Origin: Litomosoides sigmodontis
Lineage: Eukaryota > Nematoda > Chromadorea > Rhabditida > Onchocercidae
Direction: 5' to 3'
DNA: 64,000 nucleotides
NCBI GenBank assembly: GCA_963070105.1
Contig: OY718806.1
Location: 269,001 to 333,000, forward strand
Part shown: positions 12,776-25,158 of the stretch, in pieces
Position numbering within the stretch: the first letter of the stretch is position 1
How the letters are laid out: every line of letters begins with the position of its first letter
The notes under the pieces: generated by a model
What the model saw: only the letters and a program-made list of their open reading frames with translations
Database searches by the model: none
Told to the model about the DNA's origin: nothing
Made by a program: the position numbers and the translations under genes

Positions 12776-14640
12776 ATGGATATGGATGAAAATAAGAGAT
12801 ATGAAGTACCTGAGTGCGACGATCATCCACGATATGGAGGCCCTCTCGGTGAGGACGATGACTCCGTAAGTCGTTAAATCCACTTTATTACTTTCATCAA
12901 TCTTTATCACTTTAAATGATTTTTGTTGCTATGAAAAAAAATTAATTTAGAATCCTATATTTCGTCAAATTTAATTATTCGTTCAACTGTAAGAAGTTTC
13001 GAAAACCAACTTCATGAAATTAGTAATTCACATAATTTCCTTTACCGTTACCACAGGAAGCTAAACGAAAAGCGGAAGAAAGGGAAATGAAGAAAGCCGA
13101 AGTGCGTAAGCGCCTAGAAGAAGCCGGCAAGAAAAAAGCGAAAAAGGGTTTTTTGACTCCAGAGAGGAAGAAGAAACTTCGTGTAAGTTTCATAAATGCT
13201 GCTTTTATAAAAGTACATCACGAAATTGACAGGTTGTAGAACATTGTCCATCAGTTTCTGCATTTGTTAAAAAAAACTGGAGTTGATTGATCCAAAAAAC
13301 AAAAACTTGATTGAACAGGAATTCTCAAAATTTTAGAAACTGCTTATGATGAAAGCAGCAGAAGATCTGAAACAACAGCAATTATTGAAGGAGCAGGAAA
13401 GACAGAAAGTTCTCTCACAACGTACGATACCGTTACCAGATGTAGACAGCATCGAAGATCACGGTAACATAAAATTGAGTTTTACTGGGCACGAAAAATC
13501 CTCTTTCATCCGGCCTTTACAAAAAACTCTCGTATTACTACAAAAAATTTTGAACATACAAAAATTAAAGAATTTCCAGTGATAGGTAAAATGATCTTTT
13601 CTGATTTGAAAAAAATCTCGAAATTAAAGCTAATGAATCTGGCTAGGTAAATTGGAAGCAATTTACAATCAGCTGTTTCAACACATGGTGAAATTGGAGG
13701 AAGAAAAATATGATATCAATCAAGCAGTCATGGCTAAGGATGCTGAAGTATGCAAGTTTCACCCATAAAAATAGCAAAAAATTTAAAACTGCCACTTGTC
13801 TCTCAAATTACCGTTTAGAAAATTTATACGAGTAAGCTAAAATGCTTTATTCATGTTTTCAGATTAACGAACTTACAATTGCTGTCAACGATCTGCGGGG
13901 GAAATTTGTGAAGCCAATGCTCAAGAAAGTATCAAAATATGACAATAAGTAAGATGGTTGATTTTCGAAGTGACTAACTGTAACCATTAGTGGTGGTTGT
14001 TTTGTGTAGGTCTGTGCAAGATCTAAAATAAGTAATCTTGGAATTTAAACGATGATAAGTTTAGGTTCAAGAAGATGGCGGGACAGAAAGAAGATAAGCA
14101 GGACTTCCGAGCAAATCTTAAAGTGGTGAAAAAGGACAATGTCATCGACGACATCGTAAACAAAGTTTGTTTTTTTCAAACGCGAGCGAGCAATGCTGAA
14201 TTTTATATTCATCTACGTGCAATTTGCTTGCATTAAGAATTTATTACGGCATTTCTTTATCTCATTATTTTAGCAAATGGCAAAAAAGACTGACAAGCCT
14301 GAGTGGTCGAAAAAAGGTAGTGATAAAGGAGGCGCTGAAACGGAAGAGAAGAAGCAGGAACCGGTGGAAGCGGCGCCTCCTGAAGACGCTGCTGAAGAGG
14401 AGGGAGCTGAGGAAGGCGAGGAGGAAGGTCGATCTTTTCTCATTAAAAAGGAGAATTATAGAATGGAATCAGTTATGAATTTTCACAATAAGAGAGCTAT
14501 ATGTTCAGATTCTAAAGTTGAAATTTTATTCAAAATCCCCACACTGCCTAGATTGTTTACACAAATTTTTAGATGATGAAGGTGAAGAAGAAGGAGAAGA
14601 GGAAGAGGAAGAAGAAGAGGAAGAGGAAGAGGAAGAATAA
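12776..14640 (+). CDS. Troponin I
   Basis: Inhibitory subunit of the troponin complex on muscle thin filaments. Eight exons join in phase into 852 nt (283 residues plus stop): 12776-12865, 13057-13182, 13337-13463, 13647-13747, 13863-13948, 14065-14164, 14274-14427 and 14573-14640. Exon 2 carries the diagnostic [11 protein letters not shown]...[12 protein letters not shown]. Exons 4-5 give the coiled-coil, IT-arm-like part ending in [20 protein letters not shown], which matches nematode troponin I. Exon 6 continues [11 protein letters not shown]. The tail is a long run of Glu with some Gly and Ala, split over the last two exons, as in invertebrate troponin I. An in-frame ATG at 12728 would add 16 hydrophobic residues. 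I prefer 12776 (MDMDENKR) because the family starts with an acidic segment. Confidence 0.95.
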
Positions 14641-16087
14641 GAGAGATTGCTCAATTCCTTCCTTGTATATTAATTACACCCATGTTTTGATTTCGAAACT
14701 CGCGCATTTCGTTATTTTCCGCCTTTTGAAAAAAGAATGTGAATGTTGATTGTTGATGATAGCGATTTCTCAGCAGTAAATTTATCATAGTATGATGGTA
14801 TGGTATATGGTATATCAGCGCTGCCGTCATTGATTGATTAGACGCATGAGTTGCTTTGCAAAACGGATTTTCATTTTGAAAGTAAATACCCAGTGAATTA
14901 TTTTACTGATAATCACCTTAGACCCGTCTATTGTTCTACTTTGTATACTAAAGTCTAGGTTAAAGATTTCTGATCCTGCAAACACCGTCGTTTATTCGTT
15001 GCGCTGAGAAGAGCGTTTTTGACTGGAAGGAAGCAGACGACAAGCCATAGTGGATGTGTTTTTCTGCGTGACAGAAATACAACAGCAAAATATGACAGGA
15101 AGTTTTGCAGTGCGAAATGGGGTTGATATGAAGCTAACATGCATCTCATCTCTTCATTCGTCTTGCTCTTTCAATTCAGTGAAGCGGAATAGCATAGCAT
15201 GAAAGAAAGCAGACAAGAAGGTCACGTCACGCCACACGGATGTGCCTGAATTGACAGCGAAACATCGAAGATCTAACTGTCATTGTCAAACTTTCGTCCC
15301 CTTTTGCTAGCAGTAAAGTAATGTGATATGTTTTGAGTAATACAGTACGCCATTCACTTCACACGCACAACTGAGGAGACCGGACCGGAGCAGTACGCAA
15401 TGCTGCAAGCAAGCACGAAACAGTATGAAAAACTGATGGGAAAAGGAATGCTGTTTCAAAAAATAGGAGCGTTTTTGATGTTTCTTCAGAGGGCATGCAT
15501 CATCACATCAGGCACTACTGACCTTCTTTTCCATCCCATGCGTCGTCTTATCCTCATCGTCTCCTTCGCTGACTGTCGATCCTCAAAAAATAGTAACAAC
15601 CCGGTCGTCACTGTCATTACTATTATTTTTACCGATCATGCGCTAATAATACCACTATCCTCCTTCCCATCAACTGTTTCAAAACGTTCTTTTCAAACAA
15701 ACTGACCTCTCAAACAAAAAAGAAAGTGCATCCCAAATTGGCACACTGCATTACAACACGCATCGTACCTACTCTACTCACCTAAATGACATATTATTTT
15801 TAGATCTTTCTATTCCACACTTTTGAAACGCTATAAATAGTCGTACATGATTCCTTCATTTACAGTTATCAGGTTTTTTCTTTTGCGTCATCCTATCTTT
15901 TCACTGATATAGCGATTTTCGAATGCCCGAAGCCCTGAATCTGAAAATTACGACGGATAAGCAAAAAAAGCTAGTTGTACAACATTTTCGTTGGCGCTCG
16001 CTGCGGAGTAAAAGCTTCGAGAGTTTCATCAATATTTTATTTCGAACTCTTTCTCTAACCTAACGTTTTCAATTACAGTTAAGGAAG
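14641..16087. other. Intergenic region, no gene seen
   Basis: This holds the troponin I 3' UTR and the promoter side of the next plus-strand gene. An ORF of about 100 codons at 15400-15705 has no recognisable motif and no exon partners, so I do not call it. A short ATGGTATATGGTATATCAG repeat-like patch lies near 14800. Confidence 0.5.
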
Positions 16088-19000
16088 ATGATCTCGTTAT
16101 TGCTCGTACTTTCTTCCGGACAAGTACTTTTTGTAACCAGTAAGTTTATCCTAATAAAAGGCATACATTGTTGCTCAGGCATACATTTGTGCTTTTAACA
16201 ATATACACCGTTTTCATGCAATATAGATGTACGTACATAATATTAAAATCAATGTAATTAGGTTGGTTGTGATAATTTTCAGGTGAAAACAACGGCAATC
16301 CTTATTATGGAGTACCACTTGGTGCTCTTCATTACAGTGATGGCGATACACGAGCGGAAGCATATGCTGCAAATGAATATACCATCATTTTTCATCGTTT
16401 TACGCATAGACCACGTCAACTAGGATGTATATATATTTCATACTTCACATGCCCAATTATCATTAAACTGATATGTTCACCTTTGCTGCGAGTAGTTTTG
16501 CAAAAGTTAAAAAATTTCTAGTATTTTTATATAAATGTTTGATAATACTGAAATACAACAATAATTTTTATTCCTCTCTGTCATGAAAACAATTATTAAC
16601 TTCGTGTTCGCAGTTAAATGTTTGATTTATTTTAGGCACTTCGATGATAATTGGACCATCGCGTGCGTCTGATCTTAATACCACTGATGACGGTGTCTTC
16701 TTATCGATCTCACAGCCTATGGTACCATCCCAACCCCCTACTAGAAAGCGATTTACCCGTCAAGTACCTTTCTCTATTTTCGGCATACGTAATTGGCCCA
16801 TTGAATTTGATCATCTAGAACTTCCAAAAGGTTTTTTTTTTTGGAATAAACATACGGAGTTAAGTTATTCGTTGTAAGAGTAAACCAATTTGTAACTTTA
16901 GAAGGGAATCGGAAACAAATCGAAGCAAGTGACTTTCATTAATTCTGTAAAGATACATATTAATTAGTAATCATTCAAAAAGATGGCAAAGCGACGATAC
17001 CGATCCAGCAAAAAGATCCGTTTGCGGGGATTGAAATCGATGTGAATTCATCGGAAGACATTACGCCGAAAACAAAAGATATTCATATAGAGGGAATAGG
17101 CGGTCTTGAAATTGCAGATTCATCAACAATATCAACGACGTTTGTTTGTTTTACGTTTAGCACGGTTGTTTAACATCAAATATCAGTCTTCGTGCTTTAC
17201 GTATAATGACTAGCATCATATCTGAACTTTGTAACATGGCCAGAACCTGTTTTGCAAACTCATCTAATAACAAGTCGCTGTAATAATTATCTCCGAGCCT
17301 CCTAACTAGCTCATTGCAAAATATAAAGTTATTTTTATTTCCAGAAGCGTCATCGCAATGTTTTCTTCGGCCGCTACCACTCAGGATGACATTTTCTCCG
17401 AGTCAATGAACGAAATAACACCGTTTGATACAAATGCGTATATTTTTGAAATTTTCCAGTCCTTGACATCATTTTGTGGATAGAAATCCAGCTTCTTTTA
17501 TTCTGCACTGCTTCAGAACGAATATCTTTGATAACAGTGAGGAAGTATCTCGGAAAATTGGAGATGAAATTCAACAACCAAATCGTAGTACCACCGATGG
17601 CATAGTTGCAAATACAAATACAACAACTGTGACTAACAGTAATTAAAAATTTTCTAATTGTTCCCAGAGATAGCACGCGAGAAAAAAAGATGAAACTCGA
17701 ATGAGGTATTCGGAACTGAACAAGGAAAGAAATGAAAAGGGAACATCTTACCAGTTAGGCTAAAACAAATTTTAAATTCACTGGCTTTAGGAAATGCAAT
17801 TTTAAGGAATCGAGAAAATCAACATTTAACATTTACTAACCCTAAAAAAATGCCGCAATATTAGAAAGTCCACGTCTATGTGACTTTTTCCACTTTTCTT
17901 TAATTATTATTTTTGGTGAGTCTGCAGAAGTAAAGCCTGATAAATCGGCAAGAACTGAATATGGAGATTTCCATGACGGTGGTGAATTTGAAGACAGTGA
18001 TAGGGTGGAGGCTACAGTGTCCGCAAATGGTACTTTGAAGTGAGTGTTTGTCATCAATTCCGATTTTCCTGTAATGCAACTTGAATTTAACATAAATGGT
18101 AGACATTCCTTTACTACATGTACTGATTTGAGGGTTCAGACGAATGAGAGCTATTTTTTAAAAATTCCATTATTGGTGGCACTTTGTTTTATAAATCTCG
18201 TAAAACAAGCTTTTAAAACTTGCATGAGACTAACTATTCCTCTGCCATTCTACGACATGGCCTCAACTTTTTACTTCAGAAGTCTGCTGACAACGGCAGA
18301 AGGAAATATCGGAAATAAAGAGGGATCGGACAATGAAATTAAGGATGTTGTCAAAAATGTTGCTGGAAGTGAGATATTTACAAATAACGGTATTTTTCCA
18401 CAGGAACGATACACACATCTAAGAAAACAGGTAGTTAATTAATTCCTATGATGTCAGGTAGAGTTAAGCAATCATAGCGTGCAACTTAAAGAATACTGGA
18501 GAAGGAACTTTTCCTTCTCTTTTTCTACTATTTATTATTATTAATTAATTAATTAATTATTATTTAAATTTAAAAACATGCAAGCATTGAATTGACAGGA
18601 AAAATTACTGTAGAATCATAGAACGAAGGCTGAGAAATCCGTCAAATTTGATCGAAAGGACAAAGGGTTTCCAGTTATGCTTGGTCGAACTATGCCTGAA
18701 AAATTTTCACAGCAACGATCAGTCATAAAAGAGAGGATTAAAGGTACATTTCACGTTTACGCATCACCGGTTCCTGAAATTCATTTTTGATTCATTACTA
18801 CCATTTTGCAAATGAATGAAGAAGGGTGACTGCTCATCAGTACCAGCGTACTGGCAGCTGATTTGACAAGAACAGATCAGTGTGATAAGAGTAAAGATAA
18901 TAGCGCGCTTGTTAAGCTAAAATTCTAAATGAAACAGATGTGAAGACTTTTGTTTTCATCTATGAGTAATGAAGGCAAATATCAGCAACAGGTGATCATT

Positions 19001-20464
19001 ATTAGTAAGCAATTCCTTCAAAACAGATGAAGCCGTAGCATTCGTGTCAACGCAAGATGCTGCAATTACGACGATGCCTTTGTCTAAGGAATCGACACCA
19101 CTATATTGGGTTATCCAGGATCCCAGACTGACGCAGAGAAGACGCGTAGAACTTCGAAAGAAGAAGGTATGTTTATTTTAGTTAATGAATAATTGATTAT
19201 TTCTTAAGTTTCAGAATAAACATAGCAATAACTTGGATCTTAAGGTAGTGGCGACAGTTATGACAACTGCGCCTCATCTCAAAGCACACGCGGATCATCG
19301 CTTTGAGCTACCATTGATTGAGGATAAAACAGTGGTATTTTCGGTGACGAATAATGCAAAGATAACGGAATATCAGTGGATTGCCTTACGTGATCACTGT
19401 GCCCAAGTTTGCCCATTAATTTTAAGAAATTTTCTTTATAAACTTAATTTCTGTTACTGGATTCCCTTGTTCACTCGAGCTTCTTTATTAAAGTTACAGA
19501 AATAAGTGGGTAGGTACTTTCAGTCGTTTGCGATCGTGTTAATTTTGCAACGCGAATCAATGTCTTATGCTATGAACCTTAATGAAACAAACGCTAATGC
19601 TAATGAAAACCTGTTTAAAGAGAACTATCCCGCTACTGTCACTGAAAGGAATTGATCCACCACATGAAGAGAAAATTGGTGTGCTTTTGGGTCAGTCTCA
19701 TAACGTTACATCGCGTCGTGTACAAATTTTAAATTGCAATACAATTTTTGTGCCAAGTTTTGCATTCAACCAAGGAAACGATCCGCCAGGTTTTATATTT
19801 TTCACTTCCTCTACACCTGTCTTTTACCTTGTGTGAAGTAGAAACAAAGACAAGATATATAAGAGTTGAAAGGATATGCTTGTTCTGGTGTGCGGTAAAG
19901 AGGTGCATTTCCATTGCAACAGAAATCCATTGCAACTTCATGTTGCTTCCCACTTCAGGAACGTATTTCTACGTTGGTATTGGACATTTTCCGGACAAAA
20001 TAGAAAAACAAGTGCGCGCTTATGTTGTCGGACAACCACCGTCAGTCAAGTCTTTCATTTAATTTGATTTTTGCAAAGTAAAGAAATTTCATAGATCTGA
20101 GACCTGAGATAAGATAAATCGAGTATCATGTCCTACGGAACATCTAATGGAATATATGGTAATTAGTACCACCACAGACTTCACATAACACCTCTACGGC
20201 TAAAATGATACGTACAAGTACACTGATACGCTTTCATCTTGCACATGTTACTATTACCGAACATGGAATAGTTCGCATAGTTTCAGTAATCAACCGTTGA
20301 GGAATTATAAAGGTGAAGATGTGATGATACGTCTACCAAAAGCGTACCGCACATTTGACATTGACTTCATTTCGGTATTCAATGAAATACAGAGGCGATC
20401 GTACGGGCACGTTATTACGCCAAGCTTACTTGTACCACCGTGTAATGATTATGACGTCATTTGA
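16088..20464 (+). CDS. Secreted DM13-domain protein (Knickkopf-related)
   Basis: Extracellular protein. Exon 1 (16088-16139) encodes MISLLLVLSSGQVLFV, a typical signal peptide. Middle exons (16283-16426, 16636-16830, 16983-17143, 17345-17437, 17517-17638, 17928-18039, 18280-18430, 18629-18743, 19027-19166) encode a Ser/Thr/Asp-rich region with a possible dibasic cleavage site (RKRFTRQ). Exon 19215-19406 has FSVTNNAKITEYQWIALRD, like the end of a DM13 domain. The last exons (19621-19789, 19959-20040, 20287-20464) form a fuller DM13: GVLLGQSHNVTSRRVQIL, then TYFYVGIGHFP, then FDIDFISVFNE, ending at TGA. Drosophila Knickkopf has two DM13 domains plus DOMON and organises cuticle chitin; no DOMON is seen here. 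The phase between the exons ending at 17143 and starting at 17345 does not match, so that junction is uncertain. Confidence 0.75.
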
Positions 20465-22299
20465 TTTCATTTCTGCTTACCACACGTATTAAATTATTTG
20501 CAGTGTACAATATGTAATGTTCATATGTATAACAACTTCTGCTTGAAATTCTTAAAGGTTAATCATTCCAACAAATATATACTGAAGTTGAATGAGAGTG
20601 GAGTAAAAAAGATTTTTGTTTGAAATGACTAGTTCATATTTTTGAGCAAAATACCAAATTTATGCCTTGAACTGCGCTGACACGAAGTTACAATTCCTAG
20701 TGTTTAAGTTCCCTTATCGAAAATTTTTTTCCCGATGCTTCTACCCTTACTTTATATGGACATCACATTTTCCTCTACAGACGTGCTTCTTCACTGCCAA
20801 CACTGCTCTGCAGTTGAGGGAAAATGTTTAGATTAATTTGAATAAATTTCGTTTACAAAAGCTTTATTAATTTGGGCACTTTTGTGCTTTTCCTCCAAAT
20901 TAACGTTATCTTTTATTAATTGCAAAAAAACTCCCTAAGGTCTTATTTCAGTTTCATTAGAACCCTTCGCAATTTTTAAAAAAAACAGAGTTTTATTTTA
21001 AAGCAGCCATGATTATAAAACCAAGAGCATTAATTTATTAGTGGAAAGGGCAATTATTACATGTCTTACAACCACAGCAGCGCCGTATGATTTCTGCACG
21101 CTTAGTTGAAGTGATTTGCTAAATTTGTTCTATTAATGAAATTATTGCCGAAGCAAGAAAAAGTGAACAAGCCTTTGTAAAACTTCACGTCGGCTTTGCT
21201 TCATACAAATCAATATGGTAATAGGAGTTAAAAGGAGAAATGAAGTCAGCAAACCCAGAACTTCTTGAAGTGCCGATGAAATTCAAATTACGCAGATGAA
21301 ATCCACTCATTACTTGGAACATAAAAACAAATAATCCATTGCAACTCCTGACACTTGCACAACAGGCCTTCGAACACTGCACCCAGTGCACCTCATTTTA
21401 TTTGCCACAATTACTTCCTATTATCGACTAAATTTCAAACTTGAGTTCACAGTTAGGAGTCTTGTTGATCTTTTGGATTTACTTTCTCATTGTTCATAGT
21501 TGACTTTTACAATTGCTCGTTGATGAGAGACCAAAAATATCAATAAAAAAGAGAAGTCATCCGTCTAATATTTATATCGTGAAATTCATTCTTATTGATA
21601 AGCTATTTGTATTTAACAACAAAACACTGTTAAGAAAAAAAATTTGAAAAAAATTAAGTTTCAGCAACGAAATCAAAAGCTTTCATCAAAATTCTCGAGC
21701 GTTCTTTATCAGAGCTAACAAAAAAAGCCACATTAACGATATAATTCTCTACCGTAACTTGTTGTTTTAGCCGTTGATTTTCTATTATTTTTTGCCAATG
21801 CTTCCACTAAAAGTCTTTGACAGTTTTTTGTGCAAGAACAGAACTTGAAGCGCAGTGCTGTGGCACTTGGAAATTTTGTTTGAGCAAGTCGTGCTTTAAA
21901 TTTCGAACAAACGGCATTGGAATTTGCATGTTGATTTTGAATTTTGAATAATAAGATAAGTTTATCTCAATAAAATTTGTTTTAAAATAGAACAGCTTTA
22001 TTTCGTTTGGATCTGAGTGTAGCGAGAGCAAAGAACAGCATGGTAATTTGCATTTACCAACACTCTTCCGGTAATCATTCACCTGTCATGAGGTAAAGTT
22101 TTAAGTTGAGGTTGTCTCAGTAGTGTCTGCCACCGTATCCTTTAGTTTTGTTTTGTGGTCTTCATCTTTGTTGTTAAAATATTGTACTGTTGATTGACAT
22201 ACTCACAGTCCAAAGATAGGTTACTTATAACTCTGTATGTGTAATTTCAGTCTTATAAGGTTTGCCTTTTTTTGAAATTTGTAAAATGCATGAACCTAC
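20465..22299. other. Intergenic region, no gene seen
   Basis: AT-rich DNA downstream of the DM13 gene. Small ORFs on both strands lack motifs, splice partners or good composition. No RNA gene was recognised. Confidence 0.5.
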
Positions 22300-22490
22300 C
22301 CTTATGGACCAGGTCCTAAGACGCAGCTTTTTAGCCTCAGCAATGACGATGTACACTTTGAGAGCTGGAATTACCGCGGCTGCTGGCACCAGACTTGCCC
22401 TCTCATAGATCCTCGTTAACAGGTTTAAATTTTACCCATTCCGATAACCGGCCTCAAAGAGAACGGTCTCGTTATTCTTCGTCCCTACCT
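22300..22490 (-). pseudogene. 18S rRNA gene fragment (nuclear insertion)
   Basis: The minus strand reads through one of the most conserved parts of eukaryotic 18S rRNA: AATAACGAGACCGTTCTC, TTTGAGGCCGGTTATCGGAA, TTAACGAGGATCTATGAGAG, then the 530-loop segment GTGCCAGCAGCCGCGGTAAT, and CTCAAAGTGTACATCGTCAT, which is nematode-like. Past that point it is broken: the usual AAAGCTCGTAGTTGGATCTG has become AAAGCTGCGTC, a deletion of about 13 bases, followed by TTAGGACCTGGTCCAT. No flanking 18S or 28S sequence is seen on either side, so this is an isolated fragment of about 190 bp, not an rDNA unit. The exact ends are uncertain. Confidence 0.92.
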
Positions 22491-24868
22491 CCCTCTATTT
22501 CACTTAAGTTGTGGAGGGGAAGTGTTTGAATTGGTTCGTTCCACAGATTTTGAACGCAATGCAAATTCTGTGATAATTGCCTGCCCCGACTGCCTCCTTT
22601 CGGTTTACACAAACCTCGATGCTAGGATCAGAGCAAAAGATCGGTGTCAGGCAGTGCATACCTTGTTATCAGTCGATCCCATCCATCAGCTTTCTACTAG
22701 AAAGCAGCAATATCTACACCTACTTTCTTCTGCCAATCTAGACCTTATCATCACGATCATTCAGGGGGTCGCTCCATTACCACCCTCATCCACAGCCTAA
22801 TTTGCTCGCTCTCAAAACTGCTTATCAGTTGTGTACGATCGAAAAAGAAAAGGCAATGAGCACTTAACAGACAAAATTTTAAGCGATAGTTCACATTTTT
22901 CATTTTTCATGCCATAATTTACATGTTGCTGTGCATTTTATTTATAAACAAGCAAACAACCATTTAAACTGTGATTCAATTTACTTCTTACATCGCTGCA
23001 TTCATAGGGAAAAGCACTAAAGTAACTACGGTAGTCATACCCGCACTCATCACCAGAAAAGTATCGTAGAAGTGGCGCACACTAGTTATATCTACCAATA
23101 TCCTAAGCTGTAACGGAGGTAAAAAAGGGGTTAAGGAAAGTTATGGTTACTGTGAAAATAACTTATTAATGTTTCTTTCATATTGCTGATCAATGAAAAA
23201 GAAAGAAAAGCAATCCCTGCTTAAATAAGGGCACTTCCTGTTGAAAGGTGAAGATATCTCTTCTTTTATCACTTCCCTTTACTCCTTGCTGGTGCCTGTA
23301 GTAGTTTAACATCGGTCAGCAGTGGATGTGAATATTCCATTCCCTGACCAAAAGAATATTGCCAGAAAAAGGAAGGTGAACACACTGATCAATTTCAAAT
23401 GATCGAATCACATTTCACCTCTACCTGTGTGATGACGAATCAGAGAGTTAGTGCGTTAAAACATACTTGCTGTATTCAGCTGCTTATTTCCGTTCACCCA
23501 ATCGGTGACTTAGTTTCTGCAAATTTCTGTTGTAACAACTTGAATTACTTGTTCTCCCTCTTAATCTGTCTCATCGTTATCCATAGAGTAGGTGGGCAAA
23601 GCACTACTCAGAAAATATCTGTGTTTGCCGTGTTCCTTGTCGTTTGCGCCTTTTGTTGTCAGGTCAACTCTTTCAACTTTTCTTTTCTTCCTTTTCACTT
23701 TTTGACATGCTTTTCTCCCAACATTCCTCCGACACTCACTGTAGCAATTTACCTTTCAAATGATGAAATGAAAATTCAAAATGAATTTAATTCCATTGCA
23801 AACACCATCGTGTTGTTTTCTTTTTTGGGTGGAGTTGAAACAATCATGATTTATTCATATGCATCTGAGAAATAAGCTTGCCAACCCAAACAGAATTTAA
23901 GAAAGTATAGGATGCTTGTAAACAAATTTTCAAATAGGAGTGAAAAATGCAGTAATCCTTTCCTCCGATGATTCAGCACTGGAATTCAAATGTCACACAG
24001 CATATCTGTGGATGAGGCCTAACTGATTAAACCAACAAAGTTGTAGATGCATCGCACAGTGGATGAAAGAAAGTAGTAACTAAGCTTTATGACTGTATTT
24101 TTGATCATTTGCCACCACATAATTGGTATAACGCTTTGTAATTTTTAATACTACCTGAGCCCACATCTTGAAGATGTCCGTCCAGACTTTGTTGCTTCTG
24201 CATATAATAGTCATTTAATAGGTCGTGTGTGAGTGGAGTGAATACGAAACGGTTTACACATACTCGCTTTTTTTATCAATCGAAAATGGAAATGAGTTGA
24301 AATGTGGCGTGAATCTGTATCATGTTCGCTTTTCTTGTGACACAAATTAGACGGAGAATTAAGTGAGCAACCGGCCAAAAATCTGGAGATATCTAAAACC
24401 GTTGCCTGGATTTTTCGTGCCCACTCGCCTGCCTGCCTGTATAGCATTAGCTATGGCCTGAGCTTCACTTCGAAGAGAATTCGTATTCCAAGTTAATGAA
24501 ATCAATAAAGTATGCATTGGAGGAAATTCTCAACTAGGAGTAAGCGAACTGCATGGAATCAATTGATAAGTTTTGCATCCTCGGAGAGGCTTCTTCAATT
24601 ACTTTCTTCTCTTTGGCGCATTCCATTCTCTGCCAACAGCTGATGAGCGTGAAGGATTGATTCCCGCAGTTGTTCTTGGCTACGGATAATTTGAATAGCT
24701 AATGAAAGCTGAGGGAAAGGAAGCGCTATTGAACTGATAGGAACAGCAGATGCATAGGAAACGCACGGCACGTCAGTGATAATTATTGCCTGTCAGCAGC
24801 ACGCCTCTCCCCCTTCCATCTGTTCGTACCTTACCAACTACTGAGAGACAGGCAGATGAAGAAGGATC

Positions 24869-24923
24869 AGGAGGAAGAAGAGGAGGAGGAGGAGGAAGAG
24901 GCGGCGGGGGAGGAGGAGGAGGA
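24869..24923. repeat. GGA-rich purine tract
   Basis: An interrupted run of GGA/GAG/GAA triplets on the plus strand. It creates long glutamate or glycine ORFs that I treat as artefacts of composition. A matching CTC-rich tract follows about 170 bp later, so the two can pair. Confidence 0.85.
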
Positions 24924-25094
24924 TGGGAATTGCAGAGCAGAACACCGTCATCTCTCAGAGGAAGTGCCGCGGAGGAGGGAAAGCTTGCCAAGAAGCAAGC
25001 CTATGCACCACTACCTCATCGAAGCTAGCCAGCTTGATTCCCACCCTACCTTCACATCACACCTCTTCCCGCAATCATTCCTTCCCCTTCATCA

Positions 25095-25158
25095 TCTTCT
25101 TCTCCTCCTCCTCCTCCTCCTCCCCCTCCTCCTCCCCCTCCTCCTCCTCCTCCCCCTC
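25095..25158. repeat. CTC-rich pyrimidine tract
   Basis: Nearly uninterrupted CTC/CCC triplets on the plus strand, complementary in composition to the purine tract at 24869-24923. Apparent poly-Ser, poly-Leu or poly-Pro ORFs here are composition artefacts. Confidence 0.85.

Noticed and set aside
14224..14478. Arg/Lys-rich 84-codon ORF over troponin I exon 7
   Set aside because: Out-of-frame reading of the Glu-rich troponin tail; the in-frame version has matched splice phases.
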